In this document: one piece after another, positions 49,701-56,790 of the stretch
Layout of the letters: each line of letters begins with the position of its first letter
Position numbering within the stretch: the stretch's first letter is position 1
Assembly: GCF_001949145.1 (NCBI RefSeq)
Contig: NW_019091373.1
Span: 2,663,628-2,727,627 of the forward strand
Direction: 5' to 3'
Length of the DNA stretch: 64,000 nt
Source of the DNA: Acanthaster planci
Lineage: Eukaryota; Echinodermata; Asteroidea; Valvatida; Acanthasteridae
Notes under the pieces: generated by a model
What the model was told of the DNA's origin: nothing
Seen by the model: the letters and a program-made list of their open reading frames with translations, nothing else
Databases searched by the model: none
Made by a program: the position numbers and the translations under genes

Positions 49701-52700
49701 AATGTGATGTATATTGTTTTGGGATTGTATTTAGCTGTTTTTTTGGTTAGCATGACAATCAGATAGAGTTTTAGCTGGTAACCTTTGTTTACTAAGCAAA
49801 GTTTTTTCCCACTTAAGCAAATTTTGTGCATAAGCAGCTCTATGAAATTGGCCCCTGGCAGCTGGTCAAGAAATTACCACTACGTGGTGTTTGGACTGGA
49901 CCCCCATTGCATGGCTGCTTAGAAAAAGTTTTGTGAATCAAGTAAAGGTCCTTGCTTAACAACTCTGAGATTTGCCTGCCTTTATGAATTATTGGCTGCT
50001 TTTGTCATGCTGCCGCTTAATGTTTTGGGAAGATTGTTTATTCAACTTCTATACTCTCCTTGTACATTGTAGTCAGCAAAGAGATTTCAGTTGTCGTATC
50101 TTTTATCTTGGAAACAGAATGTAGGCCAGGGTTTGAACTCCTGCCACAACAGAGAAATACCGTTATCTAAAGTTCAGGACATCAAAGAATTTCTTCTGAT
50201 GAAGTGCTGTTCAGAAATCCCATGCAATTAGGGCCCAAGTATTTTTACATTCGTTTTGCTTGTTGTTGCAGCATATTAATAATAAGCAACAAGGCCACTT
50301 GCACTGATGTGTTGCACTTACACTGATGGTGTCAAAGTAAAGAAGCGGTACATCCATGAAGGTAATGCCTATTTTTCATTTTTCGTCTTTGTTTTATCTT
50401 GCAGCTTCGTAACAGACTGAATGAGGAGCAGAGCGCAACACTGCAGAAGCAGCGACAAACCATGGTCCAGCGGAAGGAGGAGATGGCCGTGGTTGACAAA
50501 CGCATAGAGGAACTGACAGAACGACTGCGCAAGACCCGAATCCTGGGCAAGCCCCAGCTTCCTCCTCCAGGCGCCAACGTCAACAACAATGCCTCAGTGC
50601 CAGTTCGGTTGCCCAATGGCAACGTACAGCTCGACAGACCATTTAATGGGAGCCAACCCAGAGAAACGGGTAACAGGATGAACTCCAGGAACGACCCGCG
50701 AGGGATGACGGGTGACCCTGGTAGGAGGTCACCCCTGACCAACGGCGACCTCTCGGGACCCCCTCCCCCTGGTGGCAGTGCCCAAGGTAGACCAGGGCCT
50801 ACCAGCCGTCCAATGCCCCCGAAGCCCGCCACACTGTTCCCTCCGCAGAGCTTCAAGCCCAGGACAAACCAGAGCGGCACCTCAGGCGTCCCCCGGCAGG
50901 GCTCGCCCATGTCTGCTAGCAGGCCACACCAAGCCCCGGCCTCGTGGCACTCCACATCTTTGGACAACGTCCAGCAGTCACGCAGCAAGCCCGAAGGCGT
51001 CAATGAAAGTGGGAGTGACACCTCCTCGTTGACCGAGAACTCCAGCGTTGACAGCATGCCCACCAGTGGCCTGTCCAACCAGCAACAGGGGCCGAGTAGA
51101 CGGCCTGATAATCGCAGCTCTCCCATACCTCAGAACCAGCGATCTGGAAGTCCCTTGTCCTCACAACCTCTCCCCGTGCCCAAGGCAGACCCAAGGTTGT
51201 CATCCTTGTCCGAGCGGCGGGCTGGGGACAGGTCACCCATGTACGATCTTGCGAGCCTAGAAGCTGCTCTATCTCCCCCACCTCAAGAACTGTTGAATGA
51301 CCGGGGGCCACCTCAGCAAGGTGACTGGAGACCGCCAGGCTTTGGTCCTGGACAAGCCTCAGGCAGCCCGTCCCGCCAGGCAAACCAGCCCTCCGGAAAT
51401 GTTAACCGCACAGAGACTGACTCGAGGACCAGGAGTGTAAGCACGGACTCTGTCAGCTCCCAGAGCAGTAACAGACATCCACCTTCACCACAAGGCAAGA
51501 AGAAACCCCCTCCCCCACCTAGAGCTGTCACAACTGGACTGTCGAGTGCCAGACCCAATCAGCTAACTCCAAGTTCCCCGTCAAGAGTTGGTCCCGCAGC
51601 ACCAAATGGTCAGAGGTACCCCTCTGTTTCCAGTCAACCGTCATCTGCGCCATTCAGGAACGAAGGACCCCAGTATGGTCCCACTCCTGCACCTTCTACT
51701 CACCCTGGTAGTCCCAAACTGTCTGGCGGGAGGAGCTCCGGTTCCTCCTCCCCTGTGACTGGTCAGCATAATGGCTCACCTGTCCCTGTGGCCAGGCCGC
51801 AACCTGGGTCACCAAGGTCCGACCACACTGCAGTTACCAATCCTCCTGCCTCAGTCAATTCCGACATTCCTCCACCTCGACCTGAGCTTCCTCAGCCGTA
51901 CTCCACTGCTGCCCCTGATCCAACTAGACCTCGCCACCAGAGGTCCCCAGCCACGGTGGGCATGTTTGTCCCACCCCCGCCGGCCCAGATGCGCAATTAC
52001 AACCGCCCCAGCTATGAGAAGGGCCTCACATCGACTGATAGTGGGAAGAAGAACCTGGCAGTCCGGAGTCTCTTCCCAGACGTCCAGCCCAATCCACCTG
52101 GTAGGATCTTACCAGGAAATGCTCCATCAGCTGGTGGCCTCCAAGGTCCTCAGCCATCGCGTGAGGAAGATGATATCCCCCTCAGTCCAAACCGCCCGCC
52201 AAGCCCGCTCAACCTTCCCATGAGCCATCTCTACCACCACCCTGATTTCCAGAGGTTGCGGAATATGCCTCGCCCTCTCAAGAAGCGGCTGTCCTATTCA
52301 GAGGACAAGGAGAGCCTGAATTTCCTCAAGATTGGAGGCTTGGAGCCCACAGTGAGCGAGACCAATCAGGAGCCGGACCTGCCCAAGCCGGAGCCCCAGC
52401 CCAACAACACCAGCAAGAAGGACGAAGATGAGAACTTCAGGAACAATGCCATCTTGAGCCAGAAGCAGTACACTGCTGCCCTGTCCCAGCTCTCCAGGTC
52501 CCCCGTCATCAGCAACCGGACTTCAACTGGGAAGGGAGAGGTCAAGGGCATCTTGAAAAAGGAAGGTGCCTTGAAGAAGACCATCAGGGTACGATTTGAC
52601 CCCTTGGCCTTACTGCTAGATGCCTCCCTGGAAGGAGAATTTGATCTTGTCCGTAGGATTATGCCAGAGGTAAGTTGATCCCCCCATCCGTCGGGTTAAA

Positions 52701-55595
52701 AAAACTGTAAAAACATGTTGGCTATCATTAATGTTGAACGCATCTCAAATTGGGGTACTCGTCAGGTTGAAGAAGTACCTGAGGGTTGACCACTCCTGTG
52801 AGAAAGTTATTATGAGAAAGACATTAAGACTTCATCTTAAGAATACTTTGGTTATAATTGTAACAGCATCTACAGACGCTGTTGTCATAAAATGTTATCA
52901 TATGTACATGTACAGATGTACAGTATCTTAAAGGCATCAGGTGCTAACTTGACAGCATGTTAATTGCTTAACACATGGCTGAACAGTGGTGAACTCACAA
53001 CGGTTTAGATGCCGATAATGAGTAGAAAACGGGGAAAAAATGGCAGCCCTCTTAATTTGTTTTTTGTTTATCTCCAGGTGCCCAACCCTAGCGGCGCCAA
53101 CGATGAGGGTATCACAGCCCTCCACAATGCCATCTGCGCTAATCACTATGAGATTGTCAACTTCCTCATCATGAATGGTGTTGATGTGAATGCCCCAGAC
53201 AGTGACGGGTGGTAAGTTGATGGGGGCCTTCTTGCTCCATTCACCTTGAAAAAGATCATGAAATGATGGAACCTTTGTGTGAGCATTACTTGCGGTACGG
53301 GGTTACGATTTCAACTACATGTATGTATTCTTGTCTCTTGAAATTTGGAAAGAAAATTTTTCAGGCCTATTTGAAATCATCAACCAAATGGTGTGGTTGA
53401 CACTGAGAAAGAAATCTTGTGAAATCATTCCATCTTTAATGGTTCCAGTAAAGGAAATCAGGGTGCTAAGCATTCCAATATCCAAACGTCTGTTGTAACC
53501 GTCACAGAATGCTGGTCTAAGTCAATTGATCCATTGCTGTAGCTTGGCCAGCATACCATCTCTAAGCAGCCAATTTATTGAACCCCCTTCTTTTATCACA
53601 CACTGTAATAATAACGGGTGGGTTTGTTGTACCTCAACTTTGGCAGGACTCCTCTCCACTGCGCGGCTTCTTGCAACAACGTGATCATGGTGCGCAATCT
53701 TGTGGAGCACGGCGCCTGCATTTTTGCCACCACCATAAGTGACAAGGAAACGGCAGCTGACAAGTGCGAAGAGGAGGAAGATGGCTTCAAGATGTGCTCT
53801 CAGTATCTCTTCGGTAAGAGGCCTTTCCTGAGTTCAGTAGAGGACCAAACTGTGACGTCATTTTGAATCAGAAAGTGTAGTGCAAACGAATGGAGCATGT
53901 CCGCGTGTTGGTTCACGTGCTGGTTCTCGCTCCAATGCCTTTTACACACCTACATGTATTCACTTCGGTACTCTGTACAGTTGCAGTAGCAATAAGACTA
54001 AGTACAGTTGGTGACATCACACTCTCTTTACAAGAGTGCTTTCTTATGGGAGTCAGATGAGGATAATGGATTTTAAACCCCAGGGGAAAGCATTTGAGTA
54101 AACAAAGCTTGATGTCATCAGTAAATTGATGCACTGAGAGTTTTCTTGGACTTCTCAAATTTTTGCCGTGCAAAAAATAGGCTCACCTGTCCTCATGCCT
54201 GTGTGGGTCTTCAGGCATGACAAGCTGACATGTGTGTTTTTCTCTGTCTATAGAGAAATCATGAGATGGTTGTGAGCTCACAATGCCAGTACTAACTCTA
54301 ACACTCCTCAATCCTCCAAAGTCCTTTGGGTGATTTTGGAGGATTGAGGGTGAATGGCAAAAGTGCATGGCTTATTGCGAAGGATGCCGTGCGTGAAGGT
54401 CATTGGTTAGACCTTGTGTTGTTCTTGCGCAGTCATGAATAAATTCAGCCTGATATTTCTTTTCAATCAACCGTACTGCTTGAGAATGCCATTCGCACTG
54501 CCACAACATAATGACAGGAATTGCCCTAGGATTTTGAAGGATTGAGGCATAGGCACACCTCCAAGTAACATTTTAAAGAAATTTTGGAGGATCGAGGAGG
54601 GTCCCTAGCAAAAATGGCCTGAGGGTTAGGGCTAAGTAACAGTTGAGGGACAAAAATGGGCATGTTTGAGTGATACAGTTTTATCAACCATGGTGTTTGA
54701 TGGTACTCAGGATGTATTTTATGCATAGGTTACCAGGGATAATTGACCCACGGTTAACAAATGGTTGTCACTCAAACTTACCCCGTTCTACTCATAACTA
54801 GCAGCTTGCATCGTGACACTCTCATCAGTGGACAGCCCTTTGAGTATACATCCATCCTATAGTTTGATCTAGCATGCTGATGGAAATGCAAGATCATAGT
54901 TGAATGGGCTGGTGTTTGTAAATGTGTGTGGCAACAGCTGTACGTATAAAAGCAAAAATGCACTCGTTTAAGGTTTTGAAGTTTTTCGAACCTTTATACC
55001 CACCAGGTGTCCAGGAGAAGATGGGCTTTCTGAATGGTGGCCGCATCTTTGCCGTTTACTCTTACACTGCGGAGAAGCCTGATGAGCTCAGCTTCAAGGA
55101 CGGCGAAGAGCTAACGGTGATCCGACGGGGCGACGAGGAAGAGACAGAGTGGTGGTGGGCTAAGAAAGGGGAGCAGATGGGCTACGTACCCAGGAACCTT
55201 TTTGGGGTGAGTGTGGCTTCATATTTATGAAGGAAGATCAAACTTTTTGATGCTAGGTCATACTTGGAGGGAAAGCAAATGCGATGCTGTTGCACTACAA
55301 AGTTAAACACTTATCATATTATGCAAATTCCACTTTTGCGGTGTCAGATCCATTTTGGCATTCAGTGTGAAGTTGCCTTTATACAGTGTGGCAGTTCAAC
55401 TTGGAAAAAGTTGCATTGTGAATAGGTTTTATCAGAATTTGTGAAGTGTGTGGTGTATTGAAGGCCAGTTTGTCTTCAGGTTTGAGCCATGGTGGTTCCT
55501 CAAGTGGTTATCTCTTTGAAAATGGCAGGCATCTTAGCTGATCTGTTTGTTTCTTTTCCTTCCAGTTGTTCCCCCGTGTCAGGCCACTGTTCTGA
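7563..55595 (+). CDS. PPP1R13B/TP53BP2-like: ASPP1/ASPP2-like apoptosis-stimulating protein of p53 (11 joined coding exons)
   Basis: The coding exons are 7563-7710, 15965-16096, 27160-27203, 44256-44399, 48160-48289, 49111-49301, 50405-52669, 53078-53211, 53647-53813, 55007-55206 and 55566-55595. All introns are GT-AG and all phases match, giving 3,585 bases: 1,194 residues plus TGA, close to the roughly 1,100 residues of vertebrate ASPP1/2. Numbering from the ATG at 7563, the order is ubiquitin-like/RA-type domain (1-85), coiled coil (about 110-300), Pro/Ser-rich disordered region (about 320-980), RVRF PP1-docking motif (991-994), ankyrin repeats (about 1020-1120) and SH3 (about 1132-1190). 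In vertebrates these proteins bind p53-family proteins, Bcl-2 and PP1 through the C-terminal half and act in apoptosis and cell polarity. The N-terminal domain and the RVRF motif place this gene with ASPP1/2 rather than iASPP, which lacks that N-terminus and has a divergent docking motif. The true start may lie in an upstream exon. Confidence 0.95.
8657..9082. mobile_element. AT-rich inverted-repeat element, possibly hAT-like
   Basis: The left end agggctgagtcaatttgaat and the right end (complement agggccataccgaatatc) form imperfect inverted termini. The flanking parts share repeated gaatattcga-type words. The aggg(c) ends resemble hAT terminal repeats, but an 8-base target duplication could not be confirmed. 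It lies in the ASPP intron 7711-15964. Confidence 0.45.
9500..9640. repeat. dense TACATG/GTAC tract
   Basis: Nearly continuous alternation of gtacatgtac, gtacagtac and a short catacatacatacatac run, with taccggtac variants at the end. The sequence is largely alternating pyrimidine-purine and self-complementary, so it reads alike on both strands. Confidence 0.85.
12008..12115 (+). repeat. 54-base tandem duplication
   Basis: Two head-to-tail copies (12008-12061 and 12062-12115) share tctttatataatttataaa and cagtcatttaaatgaaatca with only a few differences. It lies in the ASPP intron 7711-15964. Confidence 0.85.
13283..13715. repeat. clustered TACATG/TACCGGTA tracts
   Basis: Several tracts (13283-13320, 13342-13390, 13583-13640, 13670-13715) include gcacatgtacatgtacatgt and variants with accggtac. 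Non-repetitive sequence separates them. Confidence 0.75.
15505..15563. repeat. TACATG hexamer tract
   Basis: After ctgtacggtacctgtacatg comes an uninterrupted run of tacatg hexamers to 15561. It lies in the ASPP intron about 400 bases before the exon at 15965. Confidence 0.8.
15965..16096 (+). CDS. ASPP coding exon, N-terminal domain, second half
   Basis: This exon follows a ccacag acceptor and encodes [18 protein letters not shown], then a stretch ending [10 protein letters not shown], the direct counterpart of the second half of the ASPP1/2 N-terminal domain. It covers residues 50-93 and ends with one carried base. The donor at 16097 is GTTGGG, which departs from the GTRAGT consensus. A better-looking internal donor at 16066 would break the frame into the next exon, so 16096 is preferred. 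Confidence 0.88.
17615..17830. repeat. dense TACATG/GTAC tract
   Basis: Over 200 bases are made largely of tacatgtac, gtacgtac, taccggta and taggcctacatg words. Many six-base palindromes overlap. Confidence 0.8.
19360..19914. mobile_element. inverted-repeat element with gtttccatat ends
   Basis: The left end aagccgggtttccatatggt is matched in complement at the right end by aagcgtggtttccatatcta. The interior is unusually CpG-rich for this intron and includes a perfect 11-base hairpin, ggcaaagttga...tcaactttgcc (19734-19762). This suggests a roughly 555-base non-autonomous DNA element. No target duplication is clear. Confidence 0.5.
21001..21032. repeat. perfect 15-base hairpin with 2-base spacer
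   Basis: gtgtaacagagaaac (21001-21015) is followed after tg by its exact complement gtttctctgttacac (21018-21032). It lies about 250 bases upstream of the candidate alternative first exon. Confidence 0.85.
21287..21368 (+). CDS. candidate alternative first exon of ASPP (tentative)
   Basis: ATG at 21287 (context aaaaaaATGG, with an in-frame ATG nine bases earlier) opens [18 protein letters not shown] and then SFFHTLIFI, running to a GTGAGT donor at 21369. It contributes 82 bases, leaving one base, exactly what the exon at 27160 requires; the joined codon would be CGT (Arg). The result would be an ASPP isoform lacking the ubiquitin-like domain but keeping the coiled coil onward. The region is CpG-rich like a promoter. 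No homology supports the peptide. Confidence 0.33.
21544..21564. promoter_or_regulatory. palindromic E-box/M-box-like pair
   Basis: Nine-base arms, gtcatgtga and tcacatgac, flank a 3-base spacer. Each arm contains CATGTGA, the core recognised by MiT/TFE and related bHLH-leucine-zipper factors. It lies about 180 bases downstream of the candidate alternative first exon. Function is inferred from sequence alone. Confidence 0.3.
22810..22905. repeat. TACATG/GTAC tract
   Basis: Overlapping cgtgtactgtatgtac, gtacatgtacatacatgtac and gtacatatatgtacatg words form imperfect palindromes throughout. Confidence 0.8.
23865..24085. repeat. dense TACATG/GTAC tract
   Basis: Repeated gtacatgtac, gtacacgtacac and gtacgtac-type words run for about 220 bases, broken by some unique sequence near 23950-23980. 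Open frames over it on both strands (Cys/Thr, Tyr/Met and Val/His rich) are artefacts of the repeat. Confidence 0.8.
27160..27203 (+). CDS. ASPP coding microexon (44 bases), linker between N-terminal domain and coiled coil
   Basis: A 44-base exon lies between the acceptor ...ccgtag and the donor GTGAGT (27204). With the carried base it encodes [15 protein letters not shown] (residues 94-108). It has little direct similarity to vertebrate sequence, but vertebrate ASPP proteins have a variable basic linker at this position. It alone converts phase 1 from the previous exon to the phase 0 needed at 44256, which is the main support. Skipping it would shift the frame. Confidence 0.75.
28100..28139 (+). 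repeat. 20-base tandem duplication
   Basis: ctgtaaaaacatgccctcat is followed directly by ctgcaaaaacatgccttcat, two differences in 20 bases. Confidence 0.75.
29485..29660. repeat. dense TACATG/TACCGGTA tract
   Basis: Contains tacatgtacatgtacattc, ctgatcatgtaccggtacat and cagtacatgtac-type palindromes through to 29655. Confidence 0.75.
30630..30740. repeat. TACATG/GTAC tract
   Basis: Alternating tgtacagtgtacatgt, gtacatatacatgtacatgt and actatacatgtatgtac words over about 110 bases. Confidence 0.75.
32160..32700. repeat. two TACATG/GTAC tracts
   Basis: Dense words at 32160-32285 (with catgtaccggtacatg) and 32620-32695 (with gctgtacatgtacatgtaca) are separated by about 330 bases of ordinary AT-rich sequence. 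Confidence 0.75.
35225..35370. repeat. TACATG/GTAC tract with short duplicated unit
   Basis: Contains tacatgtacatgtacagtgt and gtgtacatgtaccgta. The short phrase cctcatccatacag/cctcatccatacat is repeated at about 35310 and 35336. Confidence 0.7.
36740..36925. repeat. TACATG/GTAC tract
   Basis: Repeated gtacatgtac, cagtatacatgtacatat and ctgtacactgtacatgtac words over about 185 bases, mostly palindromic. Confidence 0.75.
40117..40640 (+). repeat. minisatellite-like array, about three units of 165-171 bases
   Basis: The block tttttaatcagtgtcgga followed by gtgatatttcaacagc and later gatgatc...ttttc.tctctgtt recurs with anchor positions 40131, 40296 and 40467. Units are diverged and the third is the most altered. 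It lies in the ASPP intron 27204-44255. Confidence 0.75.
42105..42700. repeat. two TACATG/GTAC tracts next to a MITE
   Basis: Tracts at 42105-42335 and 42470-42700 contain tacatgtacatgtt, gtacatgtatgtgtacatgt and taccggtacatgtg. The second ends about 20 bases before the inverted-repeat element at 42717. Confidence 0.75.
42717..42963. mobile_element. MITE-like inverted-repeat element in ASPP intron 27204-44255
   Basis: The left end ggccattttccaatactcaa continues to tctcaggcttca. The right end, read in complement, is ggtcgttttccaatactcga continuing to tctcaggcttca. The 247-base length, inverted termini of about 45 bases and absence of coding sequence are typical of a MITE. Confidence 0.7.
44256..44399 (+). 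CDS. ASPP coding exon, start of the coiled coil
   Basis: The exon lies between tgcag and GTGAGT and is in phase 0 at both ends. It encodes residues 109-156, with [20 protein letters not shown] and [13 protein letters not shown], nearly identical to the glutamine-rich helix that opens the vertebrate ASPP1/2 coiled coil. This segment marks the start of the long alpha-helical region. It is separated from the previous exon by the largest intron of the gene, about 17 kb. Confidence 0.95.
44577..44608. repeat. 12-base perfect hairpin
   Basis: aaccatggagct (44577-44588) is followed, after atatatgc, by its exact complement agctccatggtt (44597-44608). It lies about 180 bases downstream of the coiled-coil exon ending at 44399. 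Confidence 0.6.
45390..45540. repeat. cluster of direct and inverted GACGCCTCATTA words
   Basis: Seven variants of gacgcctcatta(g)tccgac occur in about 150 bases: forward near 45391, 45408, 45508 and 45523, and inverted near 45437, 45453 and 45475. A ten-base A run separates two halves. It lies in the ASPP intron 44400-48159 and looks like the arms of a foldback element. Confidence 0.65.
46126..46220. repeat. two consecutive hairpins of the CTTGTGGGGTAC word
   Basis: The word cttgtggggtac occurs four times in alternating orientation: 46126-46137 plus, 46145-46156 minus (one mismatch), 46169-46181 plus and 46208-46220 minus. The second hairpin has 13-base perfect arms and encloses catgtacatgtac. 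Confidence 0.7.
48160..48289 (+). CDS. ASPP coding exon, coiled coil middle
   Basis: Acceptor ttgcag, donor GTAAGT. It encodes residues 157-199, charged heptad-like sequence with [20 protein letters not shown], aligning with the vertebrate segment that begins KLKRLKE. One base is carried to form a Ser codon with the next exon. Confidence 0.93.
48290..49110 (+). other. ASPP intron (821 bases)
   Basis: Bounded by GTAAGT and ttgacag. Nothing notable was seen inside. Confidence 0.9.
49111..49301 (+). CDS. ASPP coding exon, coiled coil end
   Basis: Acceptor ttgacag, donor GTGAGT. It encodes residues 200-263, with [20 protein letters not shown] and [11 protein letters not shown], both close to the vertebrate ASPP1/2 coiled coil. 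The exon ends in phase 0. A long antisense open frame over this region (48822-49430) is a by-product of the coding strand. Confidence 0.94.
49302..50404 (+). other. ASPP intron (1,103 bases)
   Basis: Bounded by GTGAGT and ttgcag. Its main content is the foldback element at 49612-49855. Confidence 0.9.
49612..49855. mobile_element. MITE-like foldback element in ASPP intron 49302-50404
   Basis: The left end ggggtcaatttcatagagct and its continuation gcttaagcacaaaatttg are mirrored at the right end, which reads caaattttgtgcataagcag and ctctatgaaattggcccc. The inverted arms exceed 40 bases with about three mismatches. The 244-base element has no coding capacity. No clear target duplication was seen. 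Confidence 0.75.
50405..52669 (+). CDS. ASPP large coding exon: last helix, Pro/Ser-rich region, PP1-docking motif
   Basis: A single 2,265-base exon encodes residues 264-1018, phase 0 at both ends, between ttgcag and GTAAGT. It opens with [18 protein letters not shown], the end of the coiled-coil region. It then becomes a long Pro/Ser/Gly/Asn-rich disordered segment with many PxxP and polyproline runs, the kind of region SH3 and WW domains bind. Near residue 885 the motif [11 protein letters not shown] corresponds to a conserved basic/serine motif of ASPP1/2 (PRPLKKRSS). It ends with [19 protein letters not shown], the PP1-binding RVxF motif followed by the helix before the ankyrin repeats. 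GC content is visibly higher than in the flanking introns. Confidence 0.96.
52670..53077 (+). other. ASPP intron (408 bases)
   Basis: Bounded by GTAAGT and ctccag. It contains one short gtacatgtac word near 52902 and nothing else of note. Confidence 0.92.
53078..53211 (+). CDS. ASPP coding exon, first ankyrin repeats
   Basis: Acceptor ctccag, donor GTAAGT. It encodes residues 1019-1062 with [20 protein letters not shown] and [11 protein letters not shown], matching the ankyrin repeats of ASPP1/2 that form part of the p53- and Bcl-2-binding surface. Two bases carry over to complete the Trp codon. Confidence 0.96.
53212..53646 (+). other. ASPP intron (435 bases)
   Basis: Bounded by GTAAGT and ttggcag, separating the two ankyrin exons within a Trp codon. 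Nothing else seen. Confidence 0.92.
53647..53813 (+). CDS. ASPP coding exon, later ankyrin repeats
   Basis: Acceptor ggcag, donor GTAAGA. It encodes residues 1063-1118, including [21 protein letters not shown] and CSQYLFG, almost word for word the end of the ankyrin block in vertebrate ASPP1/2. One base carries over into the SH3 exon. Confidence 0.96.
53890..53990 (+). repeat. dispersed repeat copy in ASPP intron
   Basis: The segment gtgcaaacgaatggagc...gtgttggttcacgtgctgg...tattcacttcggtactctgt matches 58285-58410 in the 3' UTR of the same gene at about 70-75 percent by eye, in the same orientation. Confidence 0.5.
54306..54349. repeat. 15-base perfect hairpin of the ggaggattgagg motif
   Basis: cctcaatcctccaaa (54306-54320) pairs perfectly with tttggaggattgagg (54335-54349) around a 14-base loop. 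The arm is the core word of the dispersed repeat copied at 4300 and 54514. Confidence 0.65.
54514..54640 (+). repeat. dispersed repeat, copy 2 (ggattttgaagga(c/t)tgagg family)
   Basis: Contains aggaattgccc, ggattttgaaggattgaggc, gaaattttggaggatcgagg and gttagggctaa in the order seen in the copy at 4300-4520. It lies in the ASPP intron 53814-55006, 165 bases after a hairpin built from the same ggaggattgagg word. Confidence 0.55.
55007..55206 (+). CDS. ASPP coding exon, SH3 domain
   Basis: Acceptor caccag, donor GTGAGT. It encodes residues 1119-1185: [14 protein letters not shown], then the SH3 fold with [40 protein letters not shown]. The aromatic ligand-binding residues, the triple Trp and the closing YVPRNL are intact. 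In vertebrates this SH3 with the ankyrin repeats contacts the p53 DNA-binding domain. Confidence 0.97.
55207..55565 (+). other. ASPP last intron (359 bases)
   Basis: Bounded by GTGAGT and ttccag. Reading past the donor would add only a few codons (VSVASYL) before a stop, an alternative C-terminus if retained. Confidence 0.9.
55566..55595 (+). CDS. ASPP terminal coding exon and stop
   Basis: After the acceptor ccttccag the frame reads LFPRVRPLF and then TGA. It corresponds to LYPRIKP at the vertebrate C-terminus, followed there by a few more residues that are absent here. The 3' UTR follows directly. Confidence 0.92.
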   Translation: MFPRVRPLF

Positions 55596-56605
55596 AGTCC
55601 CCTCTGCCCATCAGCTTGTCTCAAGTAGTGTGAATGCTTGAGCAGAACATCTGGACCTTGTGCACCTGGACCATAGCTTCTTACAAACCCATGAGATCCA
55701 GACAACATCATCAGTCTTCATTGAGTATCAACCTGTGACTGGGGAAATTGTGCGTGATGTGGGATGCAGAATCTGTCAATAACTATACCCTGAGTGGATT
55801 CGTGCACATCCCGTTGAGAGTTAGCCACCTCCAAAGTACTTGGCTGCCAGGGCTAAATGCATGCGTCTATGGGAACCGCTGGATACTGGCTGCAACCACT
55901 TCCCATAGGTGTGTGTGTTGTTGCTAGCCACAGCCAAGTCATTTTGGAAGCAGCCGTTCTCTCCTGAGCAGGGCATGCTGGACTTAAAGTGCAGCATGTT
56001 TGTGGGAGGTAGCATAGCATGATTTGACTACTTCTGGATGAAGGGCTGACACCGACAGTCACAATCCCTGAACACTAATGGACCACTGATTGTAAACCTT
56101 TTCCCTGAACTTTTTTTTTCATTTGAAATCATGCATGTTACCTTAAGTCAAGGTTTATATCGCTGTATTGCTTAAAGAATATTTGACCAAACAATGAAGG
56201 TTTCCATACAGGAGCATGTATGAAAGCATGCGATTGTGATAAAGGAAAAACAAATTACTGGGTAGTACAACAAGACCTAGGAATGAGAAATTGAGGAAAT
56301 TTTACGTTCTTGTCAAGATGGAATGTTGACCCCATTAAGTTCGGAGACAGAGGCAAGATCTTTCATGATATGTGTCAATAATACATCTGATCTTAGAACA
56401 CTCAATTTTTTTCACTCAGACATCTATCCCGTCAAAATTTCCATCACTTCCGTAAACTGTTTGTTTTATCACCTGAAAGACAGACTTTTGTTTGGTTGGG
56501 AATTTTGGAAGGTAAGAAGTGGACAAATTACATGTATACTTAAGTTCATATCATGAGTATGGATTTTATCTGTAAATAATTCTGTAATAGTGCTGTTGTA
56601 CAGTT

Positions 56606-56611
56606 ATTAAA
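56606..56611 (+). terminator. possible proximal polyadenylation signal
   Basis: ATTAAA is followed by cctgtttgtagattgtgtac, a GT-rich stretch. Use here would give a 3' UTR of about 1 kb and remove three of the four UGUAAAUA words and the hairpin. It is a weak variant signal and only a suggestion. Confidence 0.22.
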
Positions 56612-56736
56612 ATCCTCCTGTTTGTAGATTGTGTACAGGACAGTGCTGTGATGAAATTCAGAGAAAGCTATTTCAGGGCTGTGTTAAGACAGTAAGGTAT
56701 TCTGAATACACATGGGCATGGGAAATAGGATGTTTT

Positions 56737-56790
56737 ACCTGAGACAGTTTTGGAAACTGCTTCTTCTGTGTTTCCGAAACTGTCTCAGGT
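56737..56790 (+). repeat. long perfect hairpin in the ASPP 3' UTR
   Basis: Two 21-base arms (56737-56757 and 56770-56790) flank a 12-base loop. They pair along their whole length, with one G-U in RNA. The arms read acctgagacagttttggaaac and its complement. It resembles a small pre-miRNA or structural UTR element, or the relic of a foldback transposon. It is shorter than a typical animal pre-miRNA. Confidence 0.6.

Larger units (their letters stand above)
53814..55006 (+). other. ASPP intron (1,193 bases)
   Basis: Bounded by GTAAGA and caccag, between the ankyrin and SH3 exons. It contains repeat copies at 53890, 54306 and 54514. Confidence 0.92.

Noticed and set aside
50128-50150. gggtttgaactcctgcc as a possible tRNA B box
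   Set aside because: No matching A box, acceptor stem or anticodon arm is present around it.
50332-51126. 264-codon antisense frame over the large ASPP exon
   Set aside because: The plus strand is confirmed ASPP coding sequence; the antisense frame comes from its GC-rich codons.
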